From a virus, in the IMG/VR virus record IMGVR_UViG_3300011113_000316, positions 1 through 48,689 of that record: a stretch of DNA of 48,689 nucleotides; one strand, written 5' to 3'. The notes beneath the pieces are model-generated. The model was given only the letters and a program-made list of their open reading frames with translations, did no database searches and was not told where the DNA came from. Position numbers and translations under genes: made by a program. Shown piece by piece: positions 25,155-33,391 of this stretch. Numbering within the stretch: position 1 is the stretch's first letter; the number at the start of each line of letters is the position of its first letter.

Positions 25155-26089
25155 TTACAGTACGATGTCCTGTTAGAATTTCTCTTGTTGGTGGTTCTAG
25201 TGATTTGGATGCTTATATAGAAAAGCATCAAAAAGGATCTGTAATATCTTTTACACCAAAAATTTATACTTATGTTTCTATATACAAAGATAAATTGGGA
25301 AGAAATAGCCTAGACCGAAAATACATAGTAAACTATTCAAATAGAGAAGAAGTAGATAATATTTTTGAAATAAAAAATGATCTTGTTAGATTAATATTTG
25401 ATAAAGAACAAATGTCTCCATGTTCTGTTCATATGACAAGTGATGTATTTTCTCATGGTTCTGGTTTAGCAGTATCTTCATCATACTCATGTGGATTATT
25501 AAAAGCAGTATCAGAAGCAAATGGAAAAAATATATCTGATATAGAATGTGCGGCAAAAGCACACATGTTAGAAAAACTAATGAATCCTTTATTAGGTCAG
25601 CAGGATATATTTGGTTGTGCAGTTGGTGGTTTTAAAAAGATAGAATTTACATCTAACGGATTACCAAAATATACTTTTTTACCAACATCTTTATTTGATT
25701 ATTACACTCCATATCTTGTATACACTGGTATAACTAGAAATTCTACATCAGTTCTAAAATCAGTGAGTATACCAAATAATGATACATTTAATCCACTTGT
25801 AGCAGAATCAGAAGAAATGATTTTAAACGGAAAATTTGATAAGTTTATGAAATTGATAAAAGATGGATGGATGGAAAAGAAAAGAACATCAAAAAATGTT
25901 TTAGAAGATAATTCTCTAAAAGAACTTGATGAATATCTTGATAAATATCCAGGATGCATTTCCCATAAACTATGTGGTGCAGGAAATGGTGGATTTTTTC
26001 TTTGTTTTTTTGAAAAGCACAAAACTCCTCTTAATGATAGATTTTTTAAAGTAGAGTTGAGTAACAGTGGAATAGAAAGAGTTATATGA
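25151..26089 (+). CDS. hddA: GHMP kinase, heptose-7-phosphate kinase-like (HddA)
   Basis: 312 aa from the ATGA-coupled start; an in-frame start 120 nt earlier inside the GT11 gene is not needed. It has the GHMP order: RCPVRISLVGGSSDLDAY at 5-22 (family 'R~PlRisf~GGgtDl~~y'), the ATP loop FSHGSGLAVSSSYSCG at about 100-115, and KLCGAGNGGFFLCF near 280. This arrangement is closest to D-glycero-D-manno-heptose-7-phosphate kinase and sugar-1-kinases such as fucokinase. A GmhA-like isomerase and a HAD-nucleotidyltransferase in the same operon favour the heptose reading. Confidence 0.72.
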   Translation: MITVRCPVRISLVGGSSDLDAYIEKHQKGSVISFTPKIYTYVSIYKDKLGRNSLDRKYIVNYSNREEVDNIFEIKNDLVRLIFDKEQMSPCSVHMTSDVFSHGSGLAVSSSYSCGLLKAVSEANGKNISDIECAAKAHMLEKLMNPLLGQQDIFGCAVGGFKKIEFTSNGLPKYTFLPTSLFDYYTPYLVYTGITRNSTSVLKSVSIPNNDTFNPLVAESEEMILNGKFDKFMKLIKDGWMEKKRTSKNVLEDNSLKELDEYLDKYPGCISHKLCGAGNGGFFLCFFEKHKTPLNDRFFKVELSNSGIERVI

Positions 26090-26724
26090 TACAAGTTATA
26101 ACAGATAAACCAATTGCATATGATAGTCTTGACCATATAAATCCATATGGTTGTGTGAATGACAATAATAGTTCGTGTTTTTATATTAATGAAGTTAAAA
26201 AATATTTTAATAACAACAAAATAAATGTATTAGATTTGGGATGCGCTGGGGGGAGAATAATAGTAGATCATATTCTTTGGGGTGATTTAGCAGTTGGTCT
26301 TGAGGGAAGTGATAATGCTTTAAATGGTGCAGGTGCACATAATTGGAGACAATATAAAGATAAAAATTTATTTTTTTGTGACATAACCGAACCATTTAAA
26401 ATTGTAGATGAAAATGGTAATTTAATAAAATTTGATTATATTCAAATGTGGGAAGTTTTAGAACATATTCCTGAAGATAAATTGCCAGTGTTATTTAAAA
26501 ATATTAAAGATCATTTAAAAGATTATGGGTTATTTGCTGGCAGTGTTGCGACTTATCACTGTGAGTCTGGAACACACGTATCAGTGTTTCCAAAAGATAA
26601 ATGGTATACTATTATGAAAGATAATGGTATAATAGTAAATGATTATCCATTTACTTGTGTACCAAGAGGAGTTGCTGGTGGAGATCACGGATTTGTGTTT
26701 TCTGCAAAAAAGGAAATATTTTGA
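26086..26724 (+). CDS. Class I SAM-dependent methyltransferase
   Basis: 212 aa. Motif I is NVLDLGCAGGRII at about 48-59; an acidic residue follows the next strand (AVGLEGSD). DYIQMWEVLEHIPED is motif II/III of the Methyltransf_11/23 group, and the protein ends with a DHGFVFSAKK strand. Its substrate cannot be read from sequence; its place between a sugar kinase and a sugar isomerase suggests sugar O-methylation or methylation of an acidic sugar. ATGA overlap before, TTGA overlap after. Confidence 0.75.
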   Translation: MIQVITDKPIAYDSLDHINPYGCVNDNNSSCFYINEVKKYFNNNKINVLDLGCAGGRIIVDHILWGDLAVGLEGSDNALNGAGAHNWRQYKDKNLFFCDITEPFKIVDENGNLIKFDYIQMWEVLEHIPEDKLPVLFKNIKDHLKDYGLFAGSVATYHCESGTHVSVFPKDKWYTIMKDNGIIVNDYPFTCVPRGVAGGDHGFVFSAKKEIF

Positions 26725-27230
26725 ATACATTTATTAATAATATCCAAACGGCTTTAAATGAATTGAATATTTCTGATTTAGATTACCTTAAAAAAATAAT
26801 TTTAAGAAATAATTCAGAAATTATAATTTTGGGTAATGGTGGAAGCAATGCAATTTCAGCTCATATGGCCGAAGATTATACAAAAACTTTAAAGAAAAAA
26901 TCAATATCATTTACTGATGCTGCTAGGCTTACATGCTATGCAAATGATTACGGATATGAAAACTCTTTTAAACAGTATCTATCAGAATTTTCAACTTCTA
27001 ATAGTCTTGTAATTTTAATAAGTTCTTCTGGGAATTCAAAAAATATTTTGAATTGTGCACAATACTGTGTTGAAAATAATCTTGATTTTATTACTTTATC
27101 AGGATTTAATACAAGCAATTCACTAAGACTTCTTTATAAAGATAAAGCCTTAATTGATTTTTGGGTAAACTCCAAAGATTATGGTGTAGTTGAATGTGTT
27201 CATGAAATAATTTTACACTCGGTGATATAA
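26721..27230 (+). CDS. gmhA: Phosphoheptose isomerase-like SIS protein (GmhA)
   Basis: 169 aa from a TTG start that overlaps the preceding stop (TTGA), with AAGGAAAT about 7 nt upstream; no ATG fits. SIS/GmhA signatures: IIILGNGGSNAISAHMAEDY at about 34-53, YANDYGYENSF near 73-83, VILISSSGNSKNIL near 97-110 and a C-terminal CVHEIILH, matching the GmhA 'E..H...H' end. The family turns sedoheptulose 7-phosphate into D-glycero-D-manno-heptose 7-phosphate, the substrate of the kinase two genes upstream. The phage copy is slightly short (usual about 190 aa). Confidence 0.75.
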   Translation: MNTFINNIQTALNELNISDLDYLKKIILRNNSEIIILGNGGSNAISAHMAEDYTKTLKKKSISFTDAARLTCYANDYGYENSFKQYLSEFSTSNSLVILISSSGNSKNILNCAQYCVENNLDFITLSGFNTSNSLRLLYKDKALIDFWVNSKDYGVVECVHEIILHSVI

Positions 27231-27946
27231 TGATATATTGTTTTGATCTTGATGAAACTCTTTGCACTAAAGCAATAGATGGTGATTATGCTACGGCAGA
27301 ACCAATAAGAGAAGCCATAGTAAAAGTTAACACATTATGGTTGATGGGAAATAAGATACTTATCTTTACTGGAAGAGGGTCCAGCAGCGGTAAAGATTGG
27401 ACCGATCTTACCACTAAGCAATTAAAGGACTGGGGAATTAGATACGATGAGCTTATAATGAATCGTAAACCCACCTACGATGTAATTATAGACGACAAAG
27501 CAATCAACGCGGTTGATTGGAGAAAGACCTTCTGCAAAACACGAGGAGTGGTTGCTGGTGCCTTTGATTTGATTCATCCAGGTTATTGCAAATTATTTAA
27601 ATTTTGCAAAGACAATTGTACTCATCTTACAGTTCTTCTTCACGATGATCCTTCTATTGAAAGAAATAAGATGAAACCTGTACATTCTTTAGAAGAACGA
27701 ATAGAAATATTAAAATCTATTAGATATATTGATGATGTGATAACATACAAAGATGAATCGGATCTGTCAGTCAAATTAGAATTGGGACATTATGATGTAA
27801 GATTTTTGGGAGATGATTATAGAAACAAACAAATAACTGGAGATTATCTTCCTATAAAGATCATATATACTGATAGATCACATGGTTATTCTACCACAGA
27901 TCTAAAAAAGAAAATAGCAGAATCTTATATGGAGTTTGTGAAATGA
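27230..27946 (+). CDS. Bifunctional HAD phosphatase - nucleotidyltransferase (heptose activation)
   Basis: 238 aa in two domains. Residues 1-100: HAD phosphatase with DLDET (Asp6, Asp8), IFTGRG (Thr47), Lys80 and IDDK (Asp88/89). Residues 105-238: a cytidylyltransferase-fold domain, VVAGAFDLIHPGYCKLFKF, then SIERNKMKPVHSLEERIEIL and a terminal HGYSTTDLKKKI. The active-site HxGH appears as HPGY (116-119), the second His replaced by Tyr. With GmhA and the kinase it would give phosphate removal at C7 and nucleotide activation of heptose. Coupled by TAATG to gmhA. Confidence 0.75.
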   Translation: MIYCFDLDETLCTKAIDGDYATAEPIREAIVKVNTLWLMGNKILIFTGRGSSSGKDWTDLTTKQLKDWGIRYDELIMNRKPTYDVIIDDKAINAVDWRKTFCKTRGVVAGAFDLIHPGYCKLFKFCKDNCTHLTVLLHDDPSIERNKMKPVHSLEERIEILKSIRYIDDVITYKDESDLSVKLELGHYDVRFLGDDYRNKQITGDYLPIKIIYTDRSHGYSTTDLKKKIAESYMEFVK

Positions 27947-28842
27947 AAGTATTGGTAACTGGTGGTTGTGGTTTTATTGGAAGCCATTTAGTTGATGCGC
28001 TAGTCGATAAAGGGCATCAAGTAATTGTTGTAGATGATTGCTCTGCTAACAATGAAAAATTTTATTTTAATGATAAAGCAGTTTATCATAAAGTTAGCAT
28101 CTGTGAAGCAGATAAATTGACAAAATTATTTAAAAATTGTGAATTTGTATTTCATCTTGCTGCGGAGTCTAGATTACAAGATTCAATAAATAACCCTCGC
28201 AGGACAGTGGCCGTCAATGTTATGGGTACTTTGAATGTTTTAGAGGCATGTGTAGAAAATAAAGTAAAGGGGATTTTATTTTCTTCCACATCTTCTGTTT
28301 ATGGACTCACAGAAGAGTTGCCAATAAAAGAAACTTTAAAAGAAGATTGTCTCAATCCGTATGCAGCAACAAAGTATTCTGCTGAATTGCTGATAAGAAA
28401 TTATACAAAACTTTATAAATTAAAGAGTTGTATATTCAGATATTTTAATGTTTTTGGTGAAAGAGCCCCAACTACAGGCCAATATGCTCTTGTTACTGGT
28501 ATTTTTCTACGTCAAATTAAAAATAACCAACCACTAACAATAGTGGGAAATGGTTTGCAGGAAAGAGATTTTATATACGTAAAAGATATTGTAGATGCAA
28601 ATATAATATCGATGGAAAATTGGGATAAAACAGAGGAATTGACACAAGCAAATATTTTTAATATTGGTAGTGGATATACAGTAAATATAATAACATTGGC
28701 AAAAGCAATTAGTGATAATTATGTTTTTATACCGGAAAGAAAAGGAGAAGCAAAAAATAATCTCTCCTGTTCTAAAAAATTTATGGAATTGACTGGATGG
28801 AAACCAAAAACAAAAATACTGGAATGGATTAAAAATTTTTGA
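27943..28842 (+). CDS. NAD-dependent sugar epimerase/dehydratase (GalE-like SDR)
   Basis: 299 aa extended SDR. GGCGFIGSH at 7-15 binds NAD(P); FHLAAES at 70-76; SSTSSVYG at 114-121; catalytic Tyr140 and Lys144 in NPYAATKYSAE; and RYFNVFGERAP, typical of UDP-hexose 4-epimerases and WbpP-like enzymes. It probably epimerises a nucleotide-sugar for one of the transferases. Substrate (UDP-Glc, UDP-GlcNAc or activated heptose) is not decided by sequence. Overlaps the preceding gene by ATGA. Confidence 0.8.
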   Translation: MKVLVTGGCGFIGSHLVDALVDKGHQVIVVDDCSANNEKFYFNDKAVYHKVSICEADKLTKLFKNCEFVFHLAAESRLQDSINNPRRTVAVNVMGTLNVLEACVENKVKGILFSSTSSVYGLTEELPIKETLKEDCLNPYAATKYSAELLIRNYTKLYKLKSCIFRYFNVFGERAPTTGQYALVTGIFLRQIKNNQPLTIVGNGLQERDFIYVKDIVDANIISMENWDKTEELTQANIFNIGSGYTVNIITLAKAISDNYVFIPERKGEAKNNLSCSKKFMELTGWKPKTKILEWIKNF

Positions 28843-28851
28843 GATATTTAT

Positions 28852-29757
28852 ATGATTATTACAGAAATATATAATGGCCAAGGTTTAGGGAATCAAATAG
28901 CATGTTATGTTACAACAAGAGTTGTTGCAAAAGATAAAGGCTGTGATTTTGGAATAATGAATCCCCATAAATTTAAGGGTAGTTCATTTATGAACTTGGA
29001 TATGGGTTTGCCAGTAATTGGCGGAGAGGGTCCCGAAGGAGGTCCACCAACAAGACTACCGGAAGGTATTAAGTATTATTTTAGAGAATGGTGGGAAAAG
29101 CACAGGCTTCCTGATGGTTCTAACATCATGTTAGATGATCCCGGCCTAGAACAAATTCAAGACAATACAAAAATCGACGGTGTACTTCAATCTGAAACAA
29201 GAATAATACATAGAAAAGATGAAATAAAAGAATGGCTTAAAGTTGATAAAGATAAGGACAATTACAATTATTCTGATGAAGATACTTGTATATTGGCTTT
29301 TAGGGGTGGAGAATACAAATATGTACCTCAATTCTTTTTAAGAAAAGAATATTGGATTGATTCTGTAAACCATATGTTAAAGATCAATCCAAAATTTAAA
29401 TTTGTAGTTGTAACAGATGATCCAGAATGTGCAAGAGCATTTTTTCCGCCTAGTTTTCATGTCACACATTCTGAAATTTGGAACGACTACACTATAATAA
29501 AAAATGCTCATTATTTAATATCATCAAATTCAAGTTTTCCATATTTTCCAACCTTGACAAGTGATACATTAAAATATGTTCTAGCACCAAAATATTGGGC
29601 AAGACACAATATATCTGATGGTTATTGGTCGTGTGGATACAACATTTATAGAGGGTACAATTATGTTGATAGGGAAGGAAAAGTGTCTTCTTATGAAGAT
29701 TGCGTAAAAGAATTTGAAGATTATAAAAAGAAAGTAAGTTATTATGAAAACGTATGA
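28852..29757 (+). CDS. Putative GT11-like glycosyltransferase
   Basis: 301 aa. The N-terminal GQGLGNQIACYVTTRVVA (residues 10-27) follows the GT11 pattern 'G~GLGNQ~~~ya~~r~~a'. A CILAFRGGEY segment takes the place of HxRRxD. HYLISSNSSFPYFPTL with a following VLAPKYWARHN matches the C-terminal donor region. The HxRxGD motif is therefore degenerate (FRGGEY), so a different donor or acceptor is likely. It begins 9 nt after the epimerase and overlaps the GT17 gene by 14 nt. Confidence 0.6.
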   Translation: MIITEIYNGQGLGNQIACYVTTRVVAKDKGCDFGIMNPHKFKGSSFMNLDMGLPVIGGEGPEGGPPTRLPEGIKYYFREWWEKHRLPDGSNIMLDDPGLEQIQDNTKIDGVLQSETRIIHRKDEIKEWLKVDKDKDNYNYSDEDTCILAFRGGEYKYVPQFFLRKEYWIDSVNHMLKINPKFKFVVVTDDPECARAFFPPSFHVTHSEIWNDYTIIKNAHYLISSNSSFPYFPTLTSDTLKYVLAPKYWARHNISDGYWSCGYNIYRGYNYVDREGKVSSYEDCVKEFEDYKKKVSYYENV

Positions 29758-30505
29758 TGCATTTATATTTTATAATGAGCTCGATGTTTTAGAAATTCGT
29801 CTTAATATTTTAAATGATTATGTTGATTATTTTGTCATAGGTGAATCAATAGAAACATTTAGGGGAAATGATAAACCTTTATTTTATCAAGAAAATAAAG
29901 AAAGATTTAAAAAATTTAATGATAAAATAATTCACTGTGTAATAGGAAAATTGGGAGAAGATCAAGAAATTTTACAAAAATCTTTGTCTAGTCCCAATAC
30001 AGGAATAACTTCAAAAGATCATTGGTGGGTTAGAGAATTTTATCAAAAAGAATATATGATAAAAGCTTTAACAAATGCAGCAGATGAAGATAATATATTT
30101 GTTTCTGATACAGATGAAATATGGAATCCAAAAATTAAAAAAACAGTAATAGATGATACTGTCTATAGACCGATACAGACTGCTTATCCTTTTTATCTTA
30201 ATAATAGATCTAATCAGCACTGCAATGCGTGGGTTGGAACTAGATTTGGAACAGTAAAAAAATTAAAACAACATGGTTTTAATCATTTTAGAACTGAGAG
30301 AGAAGTCAGAAGCATTCCAATTTTAAATGGTGGATGGCACTTTTCTTGGCAAGGACAAACAAATTGGAATAAATGGAATGATGGTCATCCAGGTAATCAA
30401 GAAAACTATTTTTTATTAAAACAAACGGACATGTGGAAAGATGAATCTGAATTGCCTGAGTATTTAATTCAAAATAAAGAAAAATGGAAGCATTTATTTT
30501 TATAA
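29744..30505 (+). CDS. GT17-family glycosyltransferase (N-acetylglucosaminyltransferase-like)
   Basis: 253 aa. GT17 signature: YDAFIFYNELDVLEIRLNIL at 4-23, VDYFVIGESIETFRGNDKPL, SDTDE at 121-125 as the metal-binding DxD, and NGGWHFSW near 200. The eukaryotic family member is the bisecting GlcNAc transferase MGAT3; phage and bacterial members are less well studied. It is the last gene of the first transcription unit: an AT-only inverted repeat covers its stop codon and a new promoter follows. Confidence 0.82.
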   Translation: MKTYDAFIFYNELDVLEIRLNILNDYVDYFVIGESIETFRGNDKPLFYQENKERFKKFNDKIIHCVIGKLGEDQEILQKSLSSPNTGITSKDHWWVREFYQKEYMIKALTNAADEDNIFVSDTDEIWNPKIKKTVIDDTVYRPIQTAYPFYLNNRSNQHCNAWVGTRFGTVKKLKQHGFNHFRTEREVRSIPILNGGWHFSWQGQTNWNKWNDGHPGNQENYFLLKQTDMWKDESELPEYLIQNKEKWKHLFL

Positions 30506-30525
30506 AAAACTTGACTTTTTTATAA
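30500..30525. repeat. 10-bp A/T inverted repeat over the GT17 stop and the next promoter
   Basis: TTATAAAAAA and TTTTTTATAA flank CTTGAC, so the -35 of the downstream promoter lies in the loop. It could be a weak bidirectional terminator or a regulator-binding site. Confidence 0.55.
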
Positions 30526-30538
30526 CACATATTATAAT
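30511..30538 (+). promoter_or_regulatory. Sigma70-like promoter of the second sugar-gene unit
   Basis: TTGACT, 16-nt spacer, perfect TATAAT. The -10 ends 11 nt before the GT2 ATG; no Shine-Dalgarno is evident. It divides the island into two transcription units. Confidence 0.72.
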
Positions 30539-30549
30539 ATATTCTTCTA

Positions 30550-31239
30550 ATGAAGTTATCAGTAGCAATACCAGTATATGAATGTCATGGTTTGGGATGG
30601 TTATACTTATCCGAACTGCTGAATAGCATATCAAAACAATCATATAAAGATATTGAAGTTGTCATCAGTGATCAAAGCACTGATGACAATATTTTTAATT
30701 TGTGTTCATGTTACAAAAATTATATGGATATAAAATATGTTTCTGGTCATAATTTAACTAGAAGCAATTCACCTAACGTAAACAATGCAATTAAGAATTG
30801 TTCAAGTGATAAAATTAAAATAATGTTCCAAGATGATTTTTTTATTGATCCAGATGCAATTAAAAAAATTGTTTTAAAATTTAATGAAGGTGCAAAATGG
30901 ATTGTATCTGGTTGCGCACACTCTAAAAATATACACCAATTGTACAATCCAATGATACCTTATTATAATCATTCTATGCTAGATGGTATAAATACAATTA
31001 GTTCACCAAGTGTTTTAGCCATAGATGGCAAAGAATTTTTTGATGAAAAATTAGTTATGATGATGGACTGTGAAATGTATCATAGATTGTATAAAAAATA
31101 CGGTGAACCTACTATAATACAAGATATACTTGTATGCAATCGCATACACGATAAACAATTACAGAACCAAAATCAAGATAAATTGTCTAGTGAAATTATT
31201 TACTGCAAAGATAAACATAAGGAGCTTCTAAATGCGTAA
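30550..31239 (+). CDS. GT2-family glycosyltransferase
   Basis: 229 aa. GT-A fold signs: LSVAIPVYE at the N-terminus, SISKQSYKDIEVVISDQSTDD at 27-46 (family 'sl~~Qty~~~Ei~VvDdgStD') and MFQDDFF at 92-98 as the metal site. It is compact, with no membrane segment, so a cytoplasmic enzyme. A perfect 12-bp inverted repeat lies about 110 nt into the gene. First gene of the second island transcript; overlaps the dehydratase gene by 8 nt. Confidence 0.78.
   Translation: MKLSVAIPVYECHGLGWLYLSELLNSISKQSYKDIEVVISDQSTDDNIFNLCSCYKNYMDIKYVSGHNLTRSNSPNVNNAIKNCSSDKIKIMFQDDFFIDPDAIKKIVLKFNEGAKWIVSGCAHSKNIHQLYNPMIPYYNHSMLDGINTISSPSVLAIDGKEFFDEKLVMMMDCEMYHRLYKKYGEPTIIQDILVCNRIHDKQLQNQNQDKLSSEIIYCKDKHKELLNA
30659..30689 (+). 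repeat. Perfect 12-bp inverted repeat inside the GT2 gene
   Basis: TTGTCATCAGTG and CACTGATGACAA with a 7-nt loop, followed by TATTTTTAA. In RNA this would be a stable hairpin before a U-rich tract within the coding sequence. Confidence 0.75.
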
Positions 31240-32230
31240 AAGAATGTTAGTTACTGGTGGTTGTGGTTTTATTGGTCATCATATGGTAGAGTACTTACTC
31301 ACTAATAGCGACCATGATATCGTAATCGTTGATAGATTGGATGTTTCAGGAAATTTAAATCGTTTAACAGAATTGCCAATTTGGCAAACAGAAAATAAAC
31401 GCGTCACATTTGTATGGCATGACATGAAGGCCGAAATGCATCAGAATGATGTATTAAAAAGCCAAATTGGACCAATAAATACAGTTCTCCACATTGGCGC
31501 ATCTTCTCACGTAGATAGATCTATCGAAGATCCACTTCTGTTTGTAATGGATAACGTAGTTGGAACTTGCAATATTTTAAACTTTGCACGTAAGCAAGAC
31601 AATTTAGAAAATTTTGTTTATTTTTCTACAGATGAAGTATTTGGTCCAGCCCCAGATGGAGTAAATTACAAAGAAAATGATAGATATAATTCTGGAAATC
31701 CATACGCTGCTAGCAAAGCGGGTGGCGAGGAGTTGTGTGTATCTTTTGAAAATACCTACAAGATGCCAATTATGATCTCTCACTGCATGAATGTATTTGG
31801 CGAAAGACAGCATCCAGAAAAGTTTATTCCAATGTGTATCAAGAATTCTTATACTGGGGCAAAAACCTACATTCATTCAAATAAAACTCTTACCAGAGCA
31901 GGAAGCAGATTCTATATCCACGCAAAGAATGTGTGCAGTGCCGTAGACTTCCTACTAAAGAATGGAAAGAGTGGAGAAAAATACAATATTGTTGGTGAAA
32001 AAGAAGTAGATAATCTAACTCTTGCAAAAATGATTAGCCAATTTGTTGGAAAAGATCTAAATTATGAGTTAGTAGATTTTCATAGCAGCCGTCCGGGCCA
32101 TGATTTAAGATATGGTCTAGATGGAACCAAGATGGCAGAACTGGGATGGGTTCCAAAAAATAACTTGGAACAATCTTTACAGAATTTGGTCGAATGGTCT
32201 TTGCAAAATAAAAAGTGGATTGGTCTATGA
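31232..32230 (+). CDS. Nucleotide-sugar 4,6-dehydratase (RmlB-like)
   Basis: 332 aa extended SDR. GGCGFIGHH at 9-17; ASSHVDRSI at 90-98; the dehydratase hallmark FSTDEVFG at 131-138 with Asp134 and Glu135 (absent from simple epimerases); Tyr158 and Lys162 in NPYAASKAGGEE; and SRPGHDLRYG near 290, a stretch typical of dTDP-glucose 4,6-dehydratase. The product would be a 4-keto-6-deoxy sugar nucleotide, the substrate of the aminotransferase encoded next. AAGGAG lies 7 nt before the ATG. Confidence 0.88.
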   Translation: MRKRMLVTGGCGFIGHHMVEYLLTNSDHDIVIVDRLDVSGNLNRLTELPIWQTENKRVTFVWHDMKAEMHQNDVLKSQIGPINTVLHIGASSHVDRSIEDPLLFVMDNVVGTCNILNFARKQDNLENFVYFSTDEVFGPAPDGVNYKENDRYNSGNPYAASKAGGEELCVSFENTYKMPIMISHCMNVFGERQHPEKFIPMCIKNSYTGAKTYIHSNKTLTRAGSRFYIHAKNVCSAVDFLLKNGKSGEKYNIVGEKEVDNLTLAKMISQFVGKDLNYELVDFHSSRPGHDLRYGLDGTKMAELGWVPKNNLEQSLQNLVEWSLQNKKWIGL

Positions 32231-32233
32231 TTT

Positions 32234-33388
32234 ATGGAAAAAGCAGTAATTCCTTTATTTAAAGTTCATATGTCCCAGGCTGCAATAGATGAAACAGCCA
32301 AAACATTAGCCTCTGGATTTGTTACTCAAGGGCCTAAAGTAGATTTATTTGAAAAAGATTTGTGCAATTATTTAAATTGCACAAATCTTTTAACTACTAA
32401 TACGGGAACTTCGGCTTTACACTTGGCCATACATTTGCTAAAAACACCCAATAAAGATAATGGATGGCCTGGAATAAATCCAGATGATGAGATTTTAACA
32501 ACACCTCTTACATGCACTGCTTCAAATTTTCCAATTTTAGCAAACAATGTAAAACTAAAATGGGTGGATATAGACCCGAGTACATTAAATATGGATTTAG
32601 TTGACTTGGAAAGAAAAATAACAAGTAAAACTAAAGCAATATTAGCAGTGCATTGGGGAGGATATCCATTAGACTTAAATGCACTAAAAGAAATTCAAAA
32701 AAGATGTAAAGAAAAATATGGATACGCACCAATCATAATTGAAGATGGTGCACATTCATTTGGTACAAAGTATCATGGACAATTTCTTGGAAACCATGGA
32801 AACATGGTAATGTACAGCTTCCAAGCAATTAAACATCTTACATCAGTTGATGGGGGGGCGCTTGTCGTTCCAGATACTGAGTTGTTTAATAGAGCAAAAT
32901 TGCTTCGTTGGTATGGTATCGACAGAACAACAAATAGAAAAGATTTTAGATGTGAAGATGATATCCCAGAATGGGGATACAAGTTTCACATGAACGATGT
33001 AAATGCCACAATTGGTATTGAAAATCTAAAAGTAGTTGATTCTGTAATAAATAAACACCAATCGAATGGAAAATACTATGATACAAATTTATGTAATGTA
33101 AATGGTGTTAAAACTTTGACACGACATGAAGGACACGATTCCGCATTTTGGATTTATAGTATGTTGGTGGAAGATAGAGATAATTTTATGAAGCATATGA
33201 AGTCGTGTGGGGTTATTGTATCTCAAGTGCACGAAAGAAATGATAAACATAGTTGTTTAAAAGAATACAAGACTTTCTTGCCAACTTTAGACTCTACAAT
33301 AGGTAAAGTAGTTTCAATACCAGTTGGCTGGTGGGTAAATGATGAAGATCGATCCTATATCGTGGATTGCATCAAAAAGGGGTGGTAA
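32234..33388 (+). CDS. DegT/DnrJ/EryC1-type sugar aminotransferase (PLP)
   Basis: 384 aa. PLP-fold features: TNTGTSALHLAIHLL at 55-69 (phosphate loop), TTPLTCTASNFPIL, VDIDPSTLNMD, IIEDGAHSFGTKY with Asp171, and SFQAIKHLTSVDGG, whose Lys200 should form the internal aldimine. Such enzymes aminate the 4-keto (or 3-keto) position of dTDP/GDP/UDP-6-deoxyhexoses, e.g. VioA or perosamine synthase types. Dehydratase before and acetyltransferase after make a three-step route to an N-acylated amino-dideoxy sugar. A perfect 17-bp inverted repeat lies within the first 160 nt. Confidence 0.9.
   Translation: MEKAVIPLFKVHMSQAAIDETAKTLASGFVTQGPKVDLFEKDLCNYLNCTNLLTTNTGTSALHLAIHLLKTPNKDNGWPGINPDDEILTTPLTCTASNFPILANNVKLKWVDIDPSTLNMDLVDLERKITSKTKAILAVHWGGYPLDLNALKEIQKRCKEKYGYAPIIIEDGAHSFGTKYHGQFLGNHGNMVMYSFQAIKHLTSVDGGALVVPDTELFNRAKLLRWYGIDRTTNRKDFRCEDDIPEWGYKFHMNDVNATIGIENLKVVDSVINKHQSNGKYYDTNLCNVNGVKTLTRHEGHDSAFWIYSMLVEDRDNFMKHMKSCGVIVSQVHERNDKHSCLKEYKTFLPTLDSTIGKVVSIPVGWWVNDEDRSYIVDCIKKGW
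32353..32391 (+). repeat. Perfect 17-bp inverted repeat inside the aminotransferase gene
   Basis: AAAAGATTTGTGCAATT and AATTGCACAAATCTTTT with the 5-nt loop ATTTA. It is fully within coding sequence (residues about 40-53). A perfect match of this length is very unlikely by chance. Confidence 0.88.
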
Positions 33389-33391
33389 TAA

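Noticed and set aside
26655-26720. Upstream ATG for the GmhA-like protein
   Set aside because: It adds Cys/Trp/Arg-rich residues from the methyltransferase frame; the TTG with AAGGAAAT upstream fits the family length.
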